Source: Pseudomonas sp. TNT3
Lineage (GTDB): Bacteria > Pseudomonadota > Gammaproteobacteria > Pseudomonadales > Pseudomonadaceae
Assembly (NCBI RefSeq): GCF_010095445.2
Contig: NZ_WFGV02000004.1
Coordinates: forward strand, 124,001 to 188,000
Direction: 5' to 3'
DNA length: 64,000 bases
Below the pieces are notes generated by a model. It did no database searches. It was given only the letters and a program-made list of their open reading frames with translations, and was not told the origin of the DNA. A program made the position numbers and the translations under genes. This document shows, piece after piece, positions 45,065 through 54,753 of the stretch (position 1 is the stretch's first letter; every line of letters begins with the position of its first letter).

Positions 45065-46180
45065 TCAGCCCAAGTTGTCCTGAATAACGCTCAACACTTT
45101 GCGCGCAACTTCTGCAGGCGCGACGGTGTTGATGTTCTTCTCGACGGTGACCTGGACGTTCTCGCCAACCTTGCTCAGGCGAACCTGATAACGCTCGGCA
45201 CGGGCTTCAACTTCTTCCTTGCTCGGCGCACTGCCAAACAGGCTGCTGAAGAAGCCAGGCTTGTCGTCCTTCTTCTCGGCCTTTTCAGACAAGTTGATGT
45301 AGTACAGGCCCAGGCTGCGGTTGATGTCTTCAACGCGCCATTCGCCCTGTTCCAGCGCACGGCCGACGCTCGACCAGGCGCGATCCAGGTCAGGACCCAC
45401 GTTCAGTACCGGGTTGCCGCTACCGTCTTCGCTCAGGCTGACGCGGTTAGGGGTATCGAAATCACGGGAGGCCAGCATGGAGACGGAGCCGCCCTTCTCG
45501 GAAATGCGGCTCATGCTCGCGAGCATGTCATCTACCAGAGCAGCGTCCAGCCCGGTGTTGACCGAACGGTTAGGGAAGTCTACGTCTGCGGTGCTGCCAG
45601 CAGGACGTTCGGCACTCACCACGTAGATTTCACTGGTGTTGCGCTGCACGCCTGGCTCGATGCGCACCCGCACGCGGGTTTCGCTGTCAGTGCTGACACC
45701 GGCGGCGCTCAGGCGCTTGGCCATGGCGGCGGACAGTTCGTCGGAGTGCTGCCAGGTGGTGGTGAATTCACCGGTTTGCGGGCGCTGTTCGTCCAGACGG
45801 AAACCGTTGTCCTGGAAGAATTGCACCGCCACTGGCCAAGCTTCGGCCGGTGGGTTCTGGGCAACGATCCAGCGCGTATCACCGCTCTTCTGCAGCGAGT
45901 AGGCGCTGGCATCAGCCGATGCCGTCAGCGGTTGCGGACGAGGAACGATGTATTCACCTTTGACGGTGTCATCTGCCACGTTGCGCGGGATCGGCAAGAG
46001 CGGATCCAGACGTTTGGCGGTGGTGACATCCGGCGGCAATTGCATCGGTGCAGTCTGTTGCGCTTCGAGGTAATCGCTACCACGGTCACGGAAATAACCT
46101 TCCGGGCCCCAGACCCATCCGCAGCCACTGGTGCTGGAGATGATCAAGGCAAGTGCGGAAAGTCCGGCCAATCGCTTCAT
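45065..46180 (-). CDS. bamC: Outer membrane protein assembly factor BamC
   Basis: A 371-residue lipoprotein: signal peptide with lipobox S-T-S-G-C (Cys about 20), an unstructured region with P-P-D-V, then two helix-grip domains. BamC is a subunit of the BAM complex that inserts beta-barrel proteins. It lies 17 bases after dapA, the conserved gene order in gamma-proteobacteria. Confidence 0.92.
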   Translation of the reverse strand: MKRLAGLSALALIISSTSGCGWVWGPEGYFRDRGSDYLEAQQTAPMQLPPDVTTAKRLDPLLPIPRNVADDTVKGEYIVPRPQPLTASADASAYSLQKSGDTRWIVAQNPPAEAWPVAVQFFQDNGFRLDEQRPQTGEFTTTWQHSDELSAAMAKRLSAAGVSTDSETRVRVRIEPGVQRNTSEIYVVSAERPAGSTADVDFPNRSVNTGLDAALVDDMLASMSRISEKGGSVSMLASRDFDTPNRVSLSEDGSGNPVLNVGPDLDRAWSSVGRALEQGEWRVEDINRSLGLYYINLSEKAEKKDDKPGFFSSLFGSAPSKEEVEARAERYQVRLSKVGENVQVTVEKNINTVAPAEVARKVLSVIQDNLG

Positions 46181-46197
46181 GCGTAGTGCTTCCTCAA

Positions 46198-47076
46198 TTA
46201 AACCAGGACGCCGGACTGGCGCATGGCCTGCCGCAGCGGTTCGTGACAGGCAGTGCTGAGCCAGGTGAGCGGCAGACGGATACCGTCCGGCATCAAGCCC
46301 ATTTCATGCAGTGCCCATTTCACGGGAATAGGGTTGGATTCGATAAACAGGGTTTTATTGAGCGGCATCAGCTTTTCGTGAATCGCACGAGCCGTGACGG
46401 CATCGCCTTTCAAGGCGGCGTTGCACAGGTCGGCCATGTCACGCGGGGCAACGTTGGCGGTAACGGAAATATTGCCCTTGCCGCCCAGCAGGATCAGCTC
46501 GACAGCCGTAGGATCGTCACCCGAAATCACCAGGAAGTCGTCGCTCACGCCGTCGATGATGGCTTTGGCACGCTTCAGGTCGCCGGTGGCTTCCTTGATA
46601 CCGATGATGTTTTTCACGGTCGACAGGCGGATCACCGTCTCGGTCAGCATGTCGCATGCCGTGCGGCCTGGCACGTTGTACAGGATCTGCGGAATGTCGA
46701 CGGCTTCGGCGATGGCTTTGAAGTGCTGGTACAGGCCTTCCTGAGTCGGCTTGTTGTAATACGGCGTCACCAGCAGGCAAGCATCGGCACCGGCAGACTT
46801 CGCATTGCTGGTCAGCTCGATGGCTTCGCGCGTGGAGTTGGCACCTGTGCCGGCGATCACCGGGATGCGCCCCGCAACCTGCTTCACCACGAAGCGAATC
46901 ACTTCGATGTGCTCGTTCACGTCGAGGGTGGCCGATTCACCTGTAGTACCGACCGCCACGATGGCGTGGGTGCCGTTTTGCAGGTGAAAGTCCACCAGTT
47001 TGCTCAGGCTGTCCCAGTCGAGACGACCCTGTGCATCCATGGGTGTGACCAGTGCCACCATACTGCCCGCAATCAT
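46198..47076 (-). CDS. dapA: 4-hydroxy-tetrahydrodipicolinate synthase
   Basis: A 292-residue TIM-barrel lyase with G-T-T-G-E-S-A-T (pyruvate site), L-Y-N-V-P-G-R-T-A (Tyr, Arg) and G-I-K-E-A-T-G-D (Schiff-base Lys). It condenses pyruvate with aspartate semialdehyde in lysine/diaminopimelate synthesis. I use the ATG at 47076, which follows AGGAG by 8 bases; the open frame extends 28 codons upstream without support. Confidence 0.97.
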   Translation of the reverse strand: MIAGSMVALVTPMDAQGRLDWDSLSKLVDFHLQNGTHAIVAVGTTGESATLDVNEHIEVIRFVVKQVAGRIPVIAGTGANSTREAIELTSNAKSAGADACLLVTPYYNKPTQEGLYQHFKAIAEAVDIPQILYNVPGRTACDMLTETVIRLSTVKNIIGIKEATGDLKRAKAIIDGVSDDFLVISGDDPTAVELILLGGKGNISVTANVAPRDMADLCNAALKGDAVTARAIHEKLMPLNKTLFIESNPIPVKWALHEMGLMPDGIRLPLTWLSTACHEPLRQAMRQSGVLV

Positions 47077-47404
47077 GCAACCGCTCCTGCCGGAAAAAGA
47101 GAGCGGTAATGGTACTGGCGCCAAGATGCTTGTACAAGCGAAGTACTGCGCTGCTGCCATTCCCCTTGGCGCTGCTTTTCGCTACCCTTCAGACTTTGAT
47201 CGGTACTGATAAGCTCGTACGCCGTGTTTCAGCCTCCTTTTTCGGCATCACAAGCCCCGATCCAGCGTTGCCACCCTTCGCTCTTGCCACACTGGAGCAC
47301 GTTGCAACCTGCCACTCGGGTTTTCTGAATTCGCATCCGCAGGCCCGTTTCCGGTAACAAGAGCCCTTCGAAGTATCGACCGCTCATCGCTTTAGGAATG
47401 CTGC
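47077..47404. other. Divergent dapA/gcvR intergenic region
   Basis: 328 bases between two divergent genes. Nothing beyond ordinary promoter sequence is evident; no strong repeat or riboswitch-like structure seen. Confidence 0.5.
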
Positions 47405-47965
47405 ATGTCCACCCCCACAGTTCGCGAACAATTCCTTGTCATCAGTGCCCTCGGCGCCAACCCTATGGAGCTGACTAACGTCCTGTGCCGCGCCAGCCAT
47501 GAAAATCGCTGCGCCGTGGTCACCTCTCGCCTGACGCGTCATGGCGAATGCAGCGCGTTGGTCCTCGAGATTTCCGGCAGCTGGGACGCCCTGGCGCGCC
47601 TGGAAGGCAGCCTGCCGAGCCTGGCCAAGAAGCACGCTTTCACCGTCAACGTGGTGCGCAGTGCGGCCCTGGAGAATCGTCCCCAGGCCCTGCCGTACGT
47701 CGCTTATGTCAGCTCGGCCTATCGCTCGGACATCATCAACGAGCTGTGCCAGTTCTTCATGGACCACAACGTCGAGCTGGAAAACCTGACCTGCGACACC
47801 TATCAAGCCCCTCAAACCGGCGGCACCATGCTCAATGCCACGTTTACCGTGACGTTGCCTGCCGGCGTGCAGATCAGCTGGTTGCGCGATCAGTTCCTGG
47901 ATTTTGCCGACGCGCTGAACCTGGATGCCCTGATCGAACCGTGGCGCCCACAAAACCCAATGTAA
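47405..47965 (+). CDS. gcvR: Glycine cleavage system transcriptional repressor, ACT domain protein
   Basis: A 186-residue protein of two ACT domains (about 5-85 and 95-170; E-Q-F-L-V-I-S-A-L-G-A-N-P-M-E-L). It belongs to the GcvR group, which binds amino acids and modulates GcvA. It is 11 bases upstream of bcp and divergent from dapA across 328 bases. Confidence 0.85.
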   Translation: MSTPTVREQFLVISALGANPMELTNVLCRASHENRCAVVTSRLTRHGECSALVLEISGSWDALARLEGSLPSLAKKHAFTVNVVRSAALENRPQALPYVAYVSSAYRSDIINELCQFFMDHNVELENLTCDTYQAPQTGGTMLNATFTVTLPAGVQISWLRDQFLDFADALNLDALIEPWRPQNPM

Positions 47966-47976
47966 GGAAGCTTTTC

Positions 47977-48450
47977 ATGGCCGTTGCCATCGACCAACCG
48001 GTTGCCGACTTCGAAGCGCCTGCCACCAGCGGGCAGACCGTCAGCCTCGCCAGTCTCAAAGGCAAGCAGGTGGTGATCTACTTCTATCCGAAGGACAGCA
48101 CGCCGGGTTGCACGACTCAGGGTCAAGGTTTTCGTGATCAGCTTGATGCGTTCAAGGCAGCTAACACTGAAGTGTTCGGCGTGTCCCGTGACAGCCTCAA
48201 ATCTCATGAAAACTTCAAGGCCAAGCAAGCGTTCAACTTCGAGCTGATCAGCGACAAGGAAGAAGCCCTTTGCCAGCTGTTCGATGTGATCAAGCTGAAG
48301 AAGCTGTATGGCAAGGAATACATGGGTGTTGATCGCAGCACGTTCCTGATCGACAAGGACGGCGTGCTGCGTCAGGAATGGCGTGGCGTGAAAGTGCCGG
48401 GGCATGTGGACGCTGTTTTGGCGGCAGCTCAGGCGCTGAACAAGGGCTGA
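47977..48450 (+). CDS. bcp: Thioredoxin-dependent peroxiredoxin Bcp
   Basis: A 157-residue peroxiredoxin of the Bcp/PrxQ class with S-T-P-G-C-T-T-Q-G (peroxidatic Cys about 45); the resolving Cys five residues on, found in E. coli Bcp, is absent, so resolution may use another thiol. It reduces hydroperoxides. The start ATG follows AAGGAAG; an open frame from 47548 overlapping gcvR is not the gene. Confidence 0.93.
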   Translation: MAVAIDQPVADFEAPATSGQTVSLASLKGKQVVIYFYPKDSTPGCTTQGQGFRDQLDAFKAANTEVFGVSRDSLKSHENFKAKQAFNFELISDKEEALCQLFDVIKLKKLYGKEYMGVDRSTFLIDKDGVLRQEWRGVKVPGHVDAVLAAAQALNKG

Positions 48451-48473
48451 GTTTTGTGGCGTCCATCAGGGCG

Positions 48474-48576
48474 CCATCGCGGGCAAGCCTTGCTCCCACT
48501 GTTGACCGCGTTGGTCATTCAGACGCGAATCAATGTGGGAGCCACGGTGCGACGATTCGACCTGCTCGCGATGAGG
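48474..48576. repeat. Degenerate REP pair between bcp and the AI-2E-type gene
   Basis: CCATCGCGGGCAAGCCTTGC... (48474-48499) is roughly the reverse complement of GTGGGAGCC...CTGCTCGCGATG (48535-48576), the common fluorescens-type REP with an insertion in the second arm. It is a different REP family from the copies at 4.7 and 18.2 kb. It may also terminate the two convergent transcripts. Confidence 0.75.
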
Positions 48577-48595
48577 CCCTCAGTCTTATTTACCG

Positions 48596-49666
48596 TTAAA
48601 GCAGCGGCGCCACCACCGGCTCCTTCCGAGGCCAGGCATCCAGCACAGCCTTGAACAGCGTCGCGAGCGGTATCGCAAAGAACACGCCCCAAAATCCCCA
48701 CAGCCCGCCGAACAACAGCACCGCGCAAATGATTGCCACCGGGTGCAGGTTCACGGCTTCCGAGAACAGCAGCGGCACCAGTACGTTGCCGTCCAGGACC
48801 TGGATAATTCCGTAGACCGCCATCAAATAGATGAACTGATCGCTCCAGCCCCACTGGAACAGCGCAATCAGCAGTACCGGCACGGTCACCACCACAGCGC
48901 CGACGTACGGCACGACCACCGACACACCCACCAACAGCGCCAGCAACGCCGCATAGTTGAGTCCCAGAACAACGAAGCCGATGTAGGTCACGCCACCACA
49001 AATAAAGATCTCGATGACCTTGCCGCGAATGTAGTTGGCGATCTGCCGGTTCATTTCATGGGCGACGCGGGTGATGAGCGCTCGCTCGCGAGGCAGATAG
49101 CCGCGCACCCACTGACCGATCATTTCCCGGTCCTTGAGAAAGAAAAACACCAGGATCGGCACCAGCACCAGGTAGATCATGATGTTCACCAGCAGCGGCA
49201 AGCTCGACAGGGAGAACGTCAGCGCCCACTGGCCGAAATTGCCGATCTCGCCTCGCGCCACTTCGATGGCCCGCAGCACTTGCTCATCGGATACCAGATG
49301 CGGGTAGCGCTCCGGCAGCAGCAATAGCAACGACTGCCATTTCGCTAGCATGCCCGGAAGCTCGTTGAACAGTGTGATCAGCTGATGCCAGAGCAACGGC
49401 AACACCACCACGATGAACACCAGCAACACACCCATGAACAGCGCGAACACCAATCCCACAGCCGCTCCACCTGGCACGCGCAAGCGTTCGAGGGTTACCA
49501 CCAACCCTTGCATCAGGTACGCCAGCACCATGCCGGCCAGCACTGGCGCGAGCATGCCGCCCAGGGTCAATACGGCGGTGAACGCCAGAAACAGCAGGAC
49601 CGCCAACACCACCGCTTCTTCATCGGAAAAATAGCGCTGGATCCAGTCGCGTAACACTTTGAACAT
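48596..49666 (-). CDS. AI-2E family transporter (PerM/YdgG type)
   Basis: A 356-residue polytopic protein of the AI-2 exporter-like family with the conserved late block V-S-V-V-V-P-Y-V-G-A and a C-terminal F-G-G-L-W-G-F-W-G-V-F-F-A-I-P. Substrate in pseudomonads is unknown; the AI-2 name is historical. The ATG at 49666 after AAGGATTTTTG is preferred to the TTG one codon before. Confidence 0.85.
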   Translation of the reverse strand: MFKVLRDWIQRYFSDEEAVVLAVLLFLAFTAVLTLGGMLAPVLAGMVLAYLMQGLVVTLERLRVPGGAAVGLVFALFMGVLLVFIVVVLPLLWHQLITLFNELPGMLAKWQSLLLLLPERYPHLVSDEQVLRAIEVARGEIGNFGQWALTFSLSSLPLLVNIMIYLVLVPILVFFFLKDREMIGQWVRGYLPRERALITRVAHEMNRQIANYIRGKVIEIFICGGVTYIGFVVLGLNYAALLALLVGVSVVVPYVGAVVVTVPVLLIALFQWGWSDQFIYLMAVYGIIQVLDGNVLVPLLFSEAVNLHPVAIICAVLLFGGLWGFWGVFFAIPLATLFKAVLDAWPRKEPVVAPLL

Positions 49667-49697
49667 CAAAAATCCTTAGAAACGAACGCTGCGGTTT

Positions 49698-49937
49698 TCA
49701 GGCTTTTTTCAACCAGTAGCGGTATACACCTGCTTCATCTTCCTCGCGAAGCAGCGTATGACCGGCCAAACGAGCAAAGGTGCGGAAGTCGCGCTGTGAA
49801 CCCGCGTCCGTGGCGATCACCTTGAGTACCGCGCCGCTGGCCATGCGATTGAGTTCCAGCTTGGCCTTGAGCAGTGGTAACGGGCAATTCAAGCCACTGG
49901 CGTCCAGTTCGGCATCATGGGCTACAGCGTCGGTCAT
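49698..49937 (-). CDS. tusA: TusA/SirA family sulfur carrier
   Basis: A 79-residue protein with the signature L-D-A-S-G-L-N-C-P-L-P-L-L-K-A-K; the Cys carries persulfide sulfur, as in tRNA 2-thiolation and molybdenum cofactor routes. Upstream of the AI-2E-type gene by 31 bases and divergent from the M48 protease. Confidence 0.88.
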   Translation of the reverse strand: MTDAVAHDAELDASGLNCPLPLLKAKLELNRMASGAVLKVIATDAGSQRDFRTFARLAGHTLLREEDEAGVYRYWLKKA

Positions 49938-50035
49938 TGCGTCACTCCGGGTCAGGCGATTGAGCGGGTTAGAATATCTGGTCCGAAGCGAAGTGTCCGG
50001 CTACAGTAAGGTCTTTGTCGACTAAGGCTTTGTGC

Positions 50036-51469
50036 ATGACTTTTTTGCGCCCTACCCTGCTGACGCTCGCTTGCCTGCTCGCCTCCCCGGGCTTCGCCGA
50101 CGACCTGCCGTCACTTGGCGACGCCAGTTCTGCCATCGTCTCGCCGCAACAGGAATACCAACTGGGCCGCGCCTGGCTTGCCCTGTTGCGCAGCCAGGTC
50201 TCGCAGCTCAACGATCCACAGCTCAAAGACTACGTCGAATCCAGCGTTTACCGGTTGGTAGAAACCAGCCAGGTCAATGACCGGCGTCTGGAGTTCATCC
50301 TGATCAATAGCCCGCAGCTCAACGCCTTTGCGGCGCCGGGTGGGATCGTTGGGGTCAACGGCGGTTTGTTTCTCAATGCTCAGACCGAAGGCGAATATGC
50401 CTCGGTACTCGCTCACGAATTGGCTCACTTGTCCCAACGCCACTTTGCTCGCGGTGTTGAAGCGCAACAGCGCATGCAGGTGCCGATGATGGCCGCGTTG
50501 CTGGCCGGGATCGTGATTGCTGCGGCAGGCGCCGGCGATGCCGGTATCGCAGCGATTGCCGGTACGCAGGCAGCGGCAATTCAGGAGCAACGGCGCTTCT
50601 CTCGCCAGAACGAACAGGAAGCCGACCGCATCGGCATCCTCAATCTGGAAAAAGCCGGGTACGACCCGCGCTCGATGCCGAGCATGTTCGAGCGCTTGGG
50701 GCGTCAATACCGCTTCGACGCCAAACCACCAGAATTCCTGCTGACTCACCCGGTTACCGAATCGCGGATTGCCGACACCCGTAACCGTGCCGAACAGGCC
50801 AAGCCCGGCGGTATAGAAGACACCCTGCGTTACCAGCTCATTCGTGCACGGGTTCAATTGATCTACGAAGAAACACCGGGGCTTGGCGCGAAACGCTTCC
50901 GGGCTCAGCTCGATGAAAATCCGAAAAACGATGTAGCCCGCTATGGTTTGGCAATCGCCCAGATCAAGGGTGGCCAGCTGAATGAAGCGCGCGAGAGTCT
51001 CAAGCTGCTTCTGGACAAGGCGCCGAACGAGATCATCTACAACCTGGCGCAGGTGGACCTGGACATCACAAATAATCGCCTGGCAGACGCTCAGTCGCGC
51101 GTTGACCGCATGCTGACTCAGTACCCCGGCAACTATCCGCTGAACCAGGTGCGTGTCGACCTGTTGCTGAAACAGAATCGCGCCGCCGATGCTGAAAAAG
51201 CCCTTGAAGGCCTGCTTAAATCGCGCCCGGATGATCCGGATGTCTGGTATCAAGTGGCCGAAACTCGCGGATTATCTGGCAACATCATCGGCCTTCACCA
51301 GGCTCGCGCCGAGTACTTTGCCCTTGTGGGTGACTATCGCCAGGCCATCCAGCAACTCGACTTTGCCAAACGCAAGGCCGGCAGCAACTTCCCGCTGTCG
51401 TCGCGCATCGACGCTCGACAACGCGAGCTGATGGAGCAAGAACGTATGGTCAAGGACATGATGGGCTGA
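50036..51469 (+). CDS. bepA: M48 family periplasmic metalloprotease (BepA-like) with TPR domain
   Basis: A 477-residue protein: signal peptide (cleavage near A-D-D), M48 domain with the zinc motif H-E-L-A-H in L-A-H-E-L-A-H-L-S-Q-R-H, glutamate ligand in E-Q-E-A-D-R-I-G, and C-terminal TPR repeats (about 300-460). BepA/YfgC is an envelope chaperone-protease that helps LptD assembly. The ATG at 50036, 8 bases after AAGG, is preferred over a TTG at 50015. Confidence 0.87.
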   Translation: MTFLRPTLLTLACLLASPGFADDLPSLGDASSAIVSPQQEYQLGRAWLALLRSQVSQLNDPQLKDYVESSVYRLVETSQVNDRRLEFILINSPQLNAFAAPGGIVGVNGGLFLNAQTEGEYASVLAHELAHLSQRHFARGVEAQQRMQVPMMAALLAGIVIAAAGAGDAGIAAIAGTQAAAIQEQRRFSRQNEQEADRIGILNLEKAGYDPRSMPSMFERLGRQYRFDAKPPEFLLTHPVTESRIADTRNRAEQAKPGGIEDTLRYQLIRARVQLIYEETPGLGAKRFRAQLDENPKNDVARYGLAIAQIKGGQLNEARESLKLLLDKAPNEIIYNLAQVDLDITNNRLADAQSRVDRMLTQYPGNYPLNQVRVDLLLKQNRAADAEKALEGLLKSRPDDPDVWYQVAETRGLSGNIIGLHQARAEYFALVGDYRQAIQQLDFAKRKAGSNFPLSSRIDARQRELMEQERMVKDMMG

Positions 51470-51505
51470 GCAGATTTAGCAGCGGTTTCAGAGATTACCG
51501 GACAC

Positions 51506-51536
51506 AAAAAAACCGCCTCTTTCGAGGCGGTTTTTT
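51506..51536. terminator. Bidirectional terminator between bepA and mucD
   Basis: A perfect stem of CCGCCTC/GAGGCGG extended by A6/T6 (51507-51519 and 51524-51536) with a 4-base loop, serving both converging genes. Confidence 0.92.
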
Positions 51537-51554
51537 ATTGAGCCAATAACCGGT

Positions 51555-52988
51555 TTATTCAGCCAGTTTGAAGGTAATGAAGCTCGCGCGACCTTGACGC
51601 AAGACTCGCATCGACACCGAGCGATTCTTCGGCAATGCCTTGGCGATCTCAGTGAACTCCTTGGTGGAACCAATCGCCTGATTGTTCAGGTGAGTGATCA
51701 CATCATTAGGCTGCAAGCCAATCAGGGAGGCAGGACCGTCCTGGACTTCCTTGATGACAACGCCGCCTTTGAGATCAAACGTCTTCTTCTGTTCATCGGT
51801 CAGCTCGGCCACCGAAACACCCAGGCGATTGCTGCTGCGCTCAACACCTGATTTCGGCAAGGCATCCAGCTCTTTGCCTTCTTCCGGAATGGCGCCAACG
51901 GTCAGCTCGACATTCTGACGCTTACCGTCACGAATCACTTCAAGCTTGGCCTTGGAGCCCGCTTTCAACGCGCCGACCAGGTGTGGCAAATCGGCAGACA
52001 TGACGATCGGCTGACCGTTCATGCTGAGGATCACGTCACCGACTCGCAAGTCACCCTTGGCAGCCGGGCCATCGTCCTGGATCTGCGCGACCAGTGCACC
52101 GGCCGGTTTATCAAGACCGAACGACTCGGCCAGGTCCTTGTTAACCTCCTGAATCACTACACCCAACCAGCCACGGCTGACTTTGCCACCGTTTTTCAAC
52201 TGATTGGACACATCCATGGCCACGTCGATCGGGATTGCAAACGACACGCCCATGAAGCCGCCGGAGCGGGTGTAGATCTGCGAGTTGATACCCACGACTT
52301 CGCCATTCAGATTGAAGAGCGGGCCACCCGAGTTACCCGGGTTGATCGGCACGTCGGTCTGGATGAACGGCACGTAGTTTTCGTTCGGCAGGCTACGACC
52401 GATGGCGCTGACAATACCTTGCGTCACCGTGTGGTCAAAACCGAAAGGTGAGCCGATGGCTACGACCCACTGGCCAGCCTTCAGGTCCTGGGATTTGCCG
52501 AGCTTGAGTACCGGCAGATCCTTACCTTCGATTTTCAGCAGCGCCACGTCAGAACGTGGATCGGTGCCGATCAGCTTGGCCTTCAATTCACTGCGGTCGG
52601 CAAGACGAACGAGAATTTCGTCGGCATCGGCAATCACGTGGTTGTTGGTGAGGATGTAGCCATCAGACGAGATGATGAAACCAGACCCCAGGGATTGGGC
52701 TTGCTGGCGATCACCCCGTGGTGAACGCGGCGTGCGGGGTTGAGGCATACCGCGCTCAAAGAACTCGCGCAACATCGGCGGCAAGCCTTCAAGGTCGGGC
52801 ATATCCTCGCTGGACACTTTACGGTCCGGCAGTTTCTGCGTGGTACTGATGTTCACAACGGCGGGCGAGGCTTGCTCGACCAGTTGCGTGAAGTCAGGCA
52901 ATTCGACCGCCTGGACAGCAACCGCCTGACCGAGCACCAGCACGGTAGCGAAGATGGAAAGGTAAGACTTCAAGCGTGGTATCGACAT
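51555..52988 (-). CDS. mucD: Periplasmic serine protease MucD (DegP/HtrA family)
   Basis: A 477-residue HtrA protease: signal peptide, trypsin-like domain with catalytic His (T-N-N-H-V-I), Asp (S-D-V-A-L-L) and Ser (P-G-N-S-G-G-P-L-F-N), then two PDZ domains. It degrades misfolded envelope proteins and restrains AlgU activation. The ATG at 52988 starts the signal peptide. It follows mucB by 181 bases; the mucC gene found there in P. aeruginosa is absent. Confidence 0.95.
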   Translation of the reverse strand: MSIPRLKSYLSIFATVLVLGQAVAVQAVELPDFTQLVEQASPAVVNISTTQKLPDRKVSSEDMPDLEGLPPMLREFFERGMPQPRTPRSPRGDRQQAQSLGSGFIISSDGYILTNNHVIADADEILVRLADRSELKAKLIGTDPRSDVALLKIEGKDLPVLKLGKSQDLKAGQWVVAIGSPFGFDHTVTQGIVSAIGRSLPNENYVPFIQTDVPINPGNSGGPLFNLNGEVVGINSQIYTRSGGFMGVSFAIPIDVAMDVSNQLKNGGKVSRGWLGVVIQEVNKDLAESFGLDKPAGALVAQIQDDGPAAKGDLRVGDVILSMNGQPIVMSADLPHLVGALKAGSKAKLEVIRDGKRQNVELTVGAIPEEGKELDALPKSGVERSSNRLGVSVAELTDEQKKTFDLKGGVVIKEVQDGPASLIGLQPNDVITHLNNQAIGSTKEFTEIAKALPKNRSVSMRVLRQGRASFITFKLAE

Positions 52989-53169
52989 ACGGCTCCCGTT
53001 ACGACGAGCATGGTTAAGCGATATGGAGCAAGGAACACCGGGAACGATACGCCGGTATCTTTGTTCCGGGAACAACAAACAAGGCCAGAGCCGAGAGGCC
53101 CTGACCTATAAAAAACTTTGGGGGTATTTGCAAATAGAAATGCTCACCAAACATTTCGATATCGGCTCA

Positions 53170-54126
53170 CTACTTGGTTGCAGTGGCGTCGGTGCGCATG
53201 GACAGCGCGATCCGTTCTGCGGTGCCGATTGGAATTTCACCGACGACGGTCACCATCATTTCGCCTTGAGGGGTGGTCAAGCGCCGAGAAACGGCAACGG
53301 TCGGCCCCAGCTGGGTGCGCGTATCGGTGACAGTTGCACCGTTCAACGGCTCGAGAAACACCGAGAAACGAGCAAGACCGTCGTCGTACAGCAAGCTGTT
53401 GACCTGGGTTTTGGTCTCAGGATCTTTGCGGGCACTGCTACTTGTCAATTCGAAGCCCGGAGGCAACCAGTCCGAATGCCAGGATTGGGTCACTTTGGCA
53501 GCCGAAGCCTTGTCACTGTCCAGATTAACGGTCTTGCAATCAGCCCCCGCCCTCAAGTCGCTGTCAGAGGGGACATCTGCAGTGTTCAGCTGAGTGAACT
53601 GGAAACGCTCCAGCAACTGGCCCTTGTCGTTCAACAACAACGATTTAAGCGGCAGGCCGGTTTCTTTATCCAGATGCAGTTCAAAACCATATCGATGCTG
53701 ATCACGCGGCGTCAGTGAAACGATCACTGCCGGACGCCCAGCCACACGCGATTTGCCGATGACGGCAAGGTCATACCAATTCTTTAGCTTTTGAGGATCG
53801 AGTGCACGCGCAGTGGAATTGGGAGAATCCCCAAGCCCCGCAATCAGGGTGCCGCTGACACATTGAGTATGTCCATCAATGCGCACGACTTCCTGAGCCG
53901 AACCGTCGAGCTGTAGTAAACGCTCGCGGACCTTGCCATCCTGGACGCGATGCCAGATGTTGTGGGTAGAAAAACTACCGTTACGCTCGTAAACGAAAGT
54001 ACCGTAAAAGCTTTGCTGTTGCTCAGCTTGGCCCAGGCGGGTCAACCAGTCCTGGGCTTCATCGGCATGGACTGGAACAACGAACCAGCCACTGAGCAGA
54101 AGCGAAAGTAGAGGTATGGCGCGCAT
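53170..54126 (-). CDS. mucB: Sigma factor regulatory protein MucB (RseB)
   Basis: A 318-residue periplasmic protein with a signal peptide ending V-H-A-D-E and the MucB/RseB fold (Q-S-F-Y-G-T-F-V-Y-E-R-N-G). It binds MucA and blocks its cleavage, holding AlgU inactive. Eight bases after mucA; GGAGG precedes the ATG. Confidence 0.95.
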   Translation of the reverse strand: MRAIPLLSLLLSGWFVVPVHADEAQDWLTRLGQAEQQQSFYGTFVYERNGSFSTHNIWHRVQDGKVRERLLQLDGSAQEVVRIDGHTQCVSGTLIAGLGDSPNSTARALDPQKLKNWYDLAVIGKSRVAGRPAVIVSLTPRDQHRYGFELHLDKETGLPLKSLLLNDKGQLLERFQFTQLNTADVPSDSDLRAGADCKTVNLDSDKASAAKVTQSWHSDWLPPGFELTSSSARKDPETKTQVNSLLYDDGLARFSVFLEPLNGATVTDTRTQLGPTVAVSRRLTTPQGEMMVTVVGEIPIGTAERIALSMRTDATATK

Positions 54127-54134
54127 GATCCTCC

Positions 54135-54722
54135 TTAACGGTTTTCCAGGCTTGCTGCACGAGCATACGGCAGTGCACTTTCAGTGCCTTTCAATGCAGC
54201 CTGTTGAGCGTGTTGGCGCAGATAGCTTGGCAGACGCTGATCGTGCCAGCCTGGCTGACCTTGCAGCACGCCATTGGCCATTGGGCCAGTTGCTTCCGAA
54301 CTCTCACTATAGCCTGCCAAGACAGCTGGACCCTTGACCTGAGGAACGGCCAACGTCGGCTGGTTGGACTGCTGAGCCAGTTCGACACCGGCAATTTCGT
54401 CCTGGTTGTACAGGCGAACACCGGCCAAAACGGCAACGGTAACGGACGCAGCAACTGCCAGGCGACCCAGGCTACGCCAAGGACCGCGGGTTGCTTTTAC
54501 CGGTACGGTTTCGTCAGCCAGAGCTGCCGAGACGGCCGCCGCGATATCCAGGCGTGGAAGCAGCAGGTCCTTGTGCATGACTGCCCGAGCGATTTGATAA
54601 CGAGCCCAGGTTTCACGGGTCTCAACATCGTCGAAGGCATTTAATACCCGACGCAATTCCAGTTCGTCCGCTTCGTTATCCATCACTGCGGACAGCGATT
54701 CCTGCAGGGCTTCACGACTCAT
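54135..54722 (-). CDS. mucA: Anti-sigma factor MucA (RseA family)
   Basis: A 195-residue inner-membrane anti-sigma factor: cytoplasmic N-domain M-S-R-E-A-L-Q-E-S-L-S-A-V-M-D-N-E-A that binds AlgU, one membrane helix (about 86-105) and a periplasmic C-domain. It is full length, with no mucA22-type truncation. The ATG at 54722 is used; the frame extends upstream into algU without reason. Confidence 0.95.
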   Translation of the reverse strand: MSREALQESLSAVMDNEADELELRRVLNAFDDVETRETWARYQIARAVMHKDLLLPRLDIAAAVSAALADETVPVKATRGPWRSLGRLAVAASVTVAVLAGVRLYNQDEIAGVELAQQSNQPTLAVPQVKGPAVLAGYSESSEATGPMANGVLQGQPGWHDQRLPSYLRQHAQQAALKGTESALPYARAASLENR

Positions 54723-54753
54723 GGCGTTCCTCTCTTGGCTATCGCCGCTGTCT

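Noticed and set aside
47548..48450. 300-codon form of bcp
   Set aside because: The first 143 codons overlap gcvR out of frame; the ATG at 47977 has a good ribosome site and gives the normal family length.
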